The notes under the pieces: generated by a model
Told to the model about the DNA's origin: nothing
Seen by the model: the letters and a program-made list of their open reading frames with translations, nothing else
Databases searched by the model: none
Assembly (NCBI GenBank): GCA_035771175.1
Contig: CM069594.1
Coordinates: 11,346,620-11,410,619 of the forward strand
Length of the DNA stretch: 64,000 nucleotides
Source: Paratinospora sagittata
Taxonomy: Eukaryota > Streptophyta > Magnoliopsida > Ranunculales > Menispermaceae
Direction: 5' to 3'
Shown: piece after piece, positions 62,295-64,000 of the stretch
How the letters are laid out: every line of letters starts with the position of its first letter
Numbering within the stretch: the stretch's first letter is position 1
Program-made: the position numbers and the translations under genes

Positions 62295-63448
62295 CTCGAT
62301 TTTTCTATTCCTTACACAGTTTTGCCAGGTTATCTTAATTGAAATATGCTCTACTAACACCTAGATGATTCCCTTTGTCTCGCACGCCCAAAACAACTTT
62401 AGAAAAAACAATGTTTTGAATTCAAATCATTTTGTACTCACTTGCTCTTTAACCTGCAACTTCTATTTTTATAAAACACTCATTCTCTGATTTTCAAAAA
62501 AACAACACGCACGATTTTTGTAAGTTAGATTGAGCTTTCCAAAGAGTTTTTCAAGAGAAGAAAGTAATGATTCTTGCATTTGCCAAAACAAGCTTCGAAT
62601 TGAATCAAAATTGCAATCTGTCTTGATGATAACGTCATTGTTAAGCAAGTTCTTCGTTTTATCCCTTTTGTGCTTAGATTTGCAGAGGGTATCCATTGTT
62701 TTAAACTGTAAGTATATGAAGTGGTCTCGGTAAGATAACAACATCAAAAAAGAACACAACACCGGTATTGCATCAAGAACACATCAAACAATAGCTTTCG
62801 AAGTCTACAAAGATCAAGCTCGAAGAACGAAGACATATCTCATGTCTAATTCATTAGTTTGATCTTTGGTGTGTAGGGTAACCTCTCGATCAAACTCAGC
62901 ACTAAAACTATGAAATTTGCAAAGTCTTCAAGATCACTTCGATATAGTATTTCATTTTGAAAAAATGTTTTCCGTAAGGTTTTAAACATAATTTCAACGA
63001 GTTTTGAATTTTTTAAAAGTGTTTTGAGTCATTGGAATGGTTCTTGAGTGTCAAAATATTAACTTTTCAAAAATAATGCTATCCAGCAATTTGCCAAAAT
63101 TATCGAGAAGGCACTAACGCACTATCAGTGTTGATAGCACGTTGATAGGGTTCAATAATAAGACATTTGTTTTTTCTGGAAAATTGTCTATAGCGCGCAA
63201 TCCCCTTTGATGACTCGCTATAAAGCTGTTGCCTTAATCTTTTCATTTTTAATAAAATGGGCAATAGCGCGCTATAGGCCTTGATAACACGCTATCGGAA
63301 AGTCTAAAAAACTCAAGCTCTCCAGTTTGTGTATATCGACCTGCTATCTGTCAATATAGAACATGATACACAACCAAATAGCACACTATCCACGTCTGAG
63401 ACCAAAATCAGATATTTCTAACGAGAAAAATGTGGGCACTTCTGCGTG
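62295..63448 (+). repeat. Satellite monomer M55 (family B)
   Basis: It matches M41 (A at 62,501, T at 62,851, GCGTGCTCG) apart from AA at 62,404-62,405 and TTTGCCAAA. Confidence 0.97.
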
Positions 63449-64000
63449 CTCGATTTTTCTATTCCTTACACAGTTTTGCCAGGTTATCTTAATTGAAATA
63501 TGCTCTACTAACACCTAGATGATTCCCTTTGTCTCGCACGCCCAAAACAACTTTAGATTAAACAATGTTTTGAATTCAAATCATTTTGTACTCACTTGCT
63601 CTTTAACCTGCAACTTCTATTTTTATAAAACACTCATTCTCTGATTTTCAAAAATACAACACGCACGATTTTTGTAAGTTAGATTGAGCTTTCCAAAGAG
63701 TTTTTCAAGAGAAGAAAGTAATGATTCTTGCATTTGCCAAAACAAGCTTCGAATTGAATCAAAATTGCAATCTGTCTTGATGATAACGTCATTGTTAAGC
63801 AAGTTCTTCGTTTTATCCCTTTTGTGCTTAGATTTGCAGAGGGTATCCATTGTTTTAAACTGTAAGTATATGAAGTGGTCTCGGTAAGATAACAACATCA
63901 AAAAAGAACACAACACCGGTATTGCATCAAGAACACATCAAACAATAGCTTTCGAAGTCTACAAAGATCAAGCTCGAAGAACGAAGACATATCTCATGTC
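63449..64000 (+). repeat. Partial satellite monomer M56 (family B), cut by window edge
   Basis: The first 552 bp of a monomer, matching M42. The array clearly continues beyond the window. Confidence 0.97.

Larger units (their letters stand above)
1..64000 (+). repeat. Satellite array, about 1,154-bp monomer, 56 units, no interruption
   Basis: The whole window is direct tandem repetition of one monomer in one orientation. Anchor-to-anchor spacing of CTCGATTTTTC gives only 1,152, 1,153 or 1,154 bp in 55 consecutive complete units. Length variation comes from single-base deletions at a few fixed spots: the T-run near phase 172, the C of AAAACACTC near phase 181, one base of GATAACAACATC near phase 440, and one base of AACGAGAAAAATG near phase 1125. 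Each unit has one EcoRI site (phase about 124) and one HindIII site (phase about 297). Family A (M1 to mid M11) carries CGGTC, TTCAGC, TTCTATAAT, GCGCTATCCC, TAGTGCGCTA and CACTCTATCC. Family B carries CTGTC or TTGTC, TTAAGC, TTCAATAAT, GCGCAATCCC, TAGCGCGC and CACACTATCC. No genes, RNA genes or transposons were seen. The family and host are not recognised. Confidence 0.98.
62098..64000 (+). repeat. Segment repeated at a 14-monomer (16,148-bp) offset, copy 2, cut by window end
   Basis: M54(3')-M55-M56 matches M40(3')-M41-M42, including A at 62,501, T at 62,851 and GCGTGCTCG at about 63,445. A private AA replaces TT at 62,404-62,405. How far the match continues beyond the window is unknown. 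Confidence 0.85.

Noticed and set aside
1..64000. LTR retrotransposon or other transposon tandem
   Set aside because: No terminal repeats, primer-binding site, polypurine tract, target duplications or recognisable gag, pol or transposase protein were found in either strand of the monomer.
1..64000. rDNA or 5S gene tandem
   Set aside because: No rRNA core motif or tRNA-like element was recognised. The monomer is AT-rich and too divergent at subrepeats for a functional RNA gene unit.

Overview
The window is one uninterrupted head-to-tail tandem array of a roughly 1,154-bp satellite DNA. Using the anchor CTCGATTTTTC as phase zero, I count 55 complete monomers and a 552-bp partial one at the right edge (M1 to M56). 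Every complete monomer is 1,152 to 1,154 bp. I found no single-copy gene, RNA gene, transposon, CRISPR array or other interruption. The AT-rich sequence, the long monomer and the multi-level repeat order point to a eukaryotic nuclear genome, most likely a heterochromatic or centromere-type satellite block. I do not recognise the family, and the sequence alone does not identify the species or the chromosome location.

Layout. M1 to most of M11 (1 to about 12.2 kb) belong to family A. Within it, M2-M5 and M6-M9 are two successive copies of a 4,615-bp four-monomer higher-order repeat (HOR). Within M11, between about 12,170 and 12,295, the array switches to family B, which fills the rest. M12-M26 are mixed B monomers with local duplications at 1- and 2-monomer offsets. 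M27-M29 and M30-M32 are two copies of a three-monomer HOR of about 3,460 bp. M33-M36 and M37-M40 are an imperfect four-monomer HOR whose register slips by two monomers inside M39. M44-M48 and M50-M54 match at a six-monomer offset. M54(3')-M56 match M40(3')-M42 at a 14-monomer offset. The array is therefore a mosaic of different HOR periods, as expected from repeated unequal exchange plus short conversion tracts.

Inside each monomer, about 600 bp of fairly constant sequence is followed by a more divergent section. The last 300 bp or so holds three to four degenerate subrepeats of about 74 bp built around ATAGCGCGCTAT-type palindromes. Each monomer also carries a 12-bp palindrome next to a 9-bp inverted repeat, and a 12-bp palindrome over a single EcoRI site. 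All small ORFs recur with the monomer period. Their recurrent variants are mostly amino-acid changing, so I do not annotate them as genes. The array works, if at all, as chromosomal structure rather than as a set of genes.
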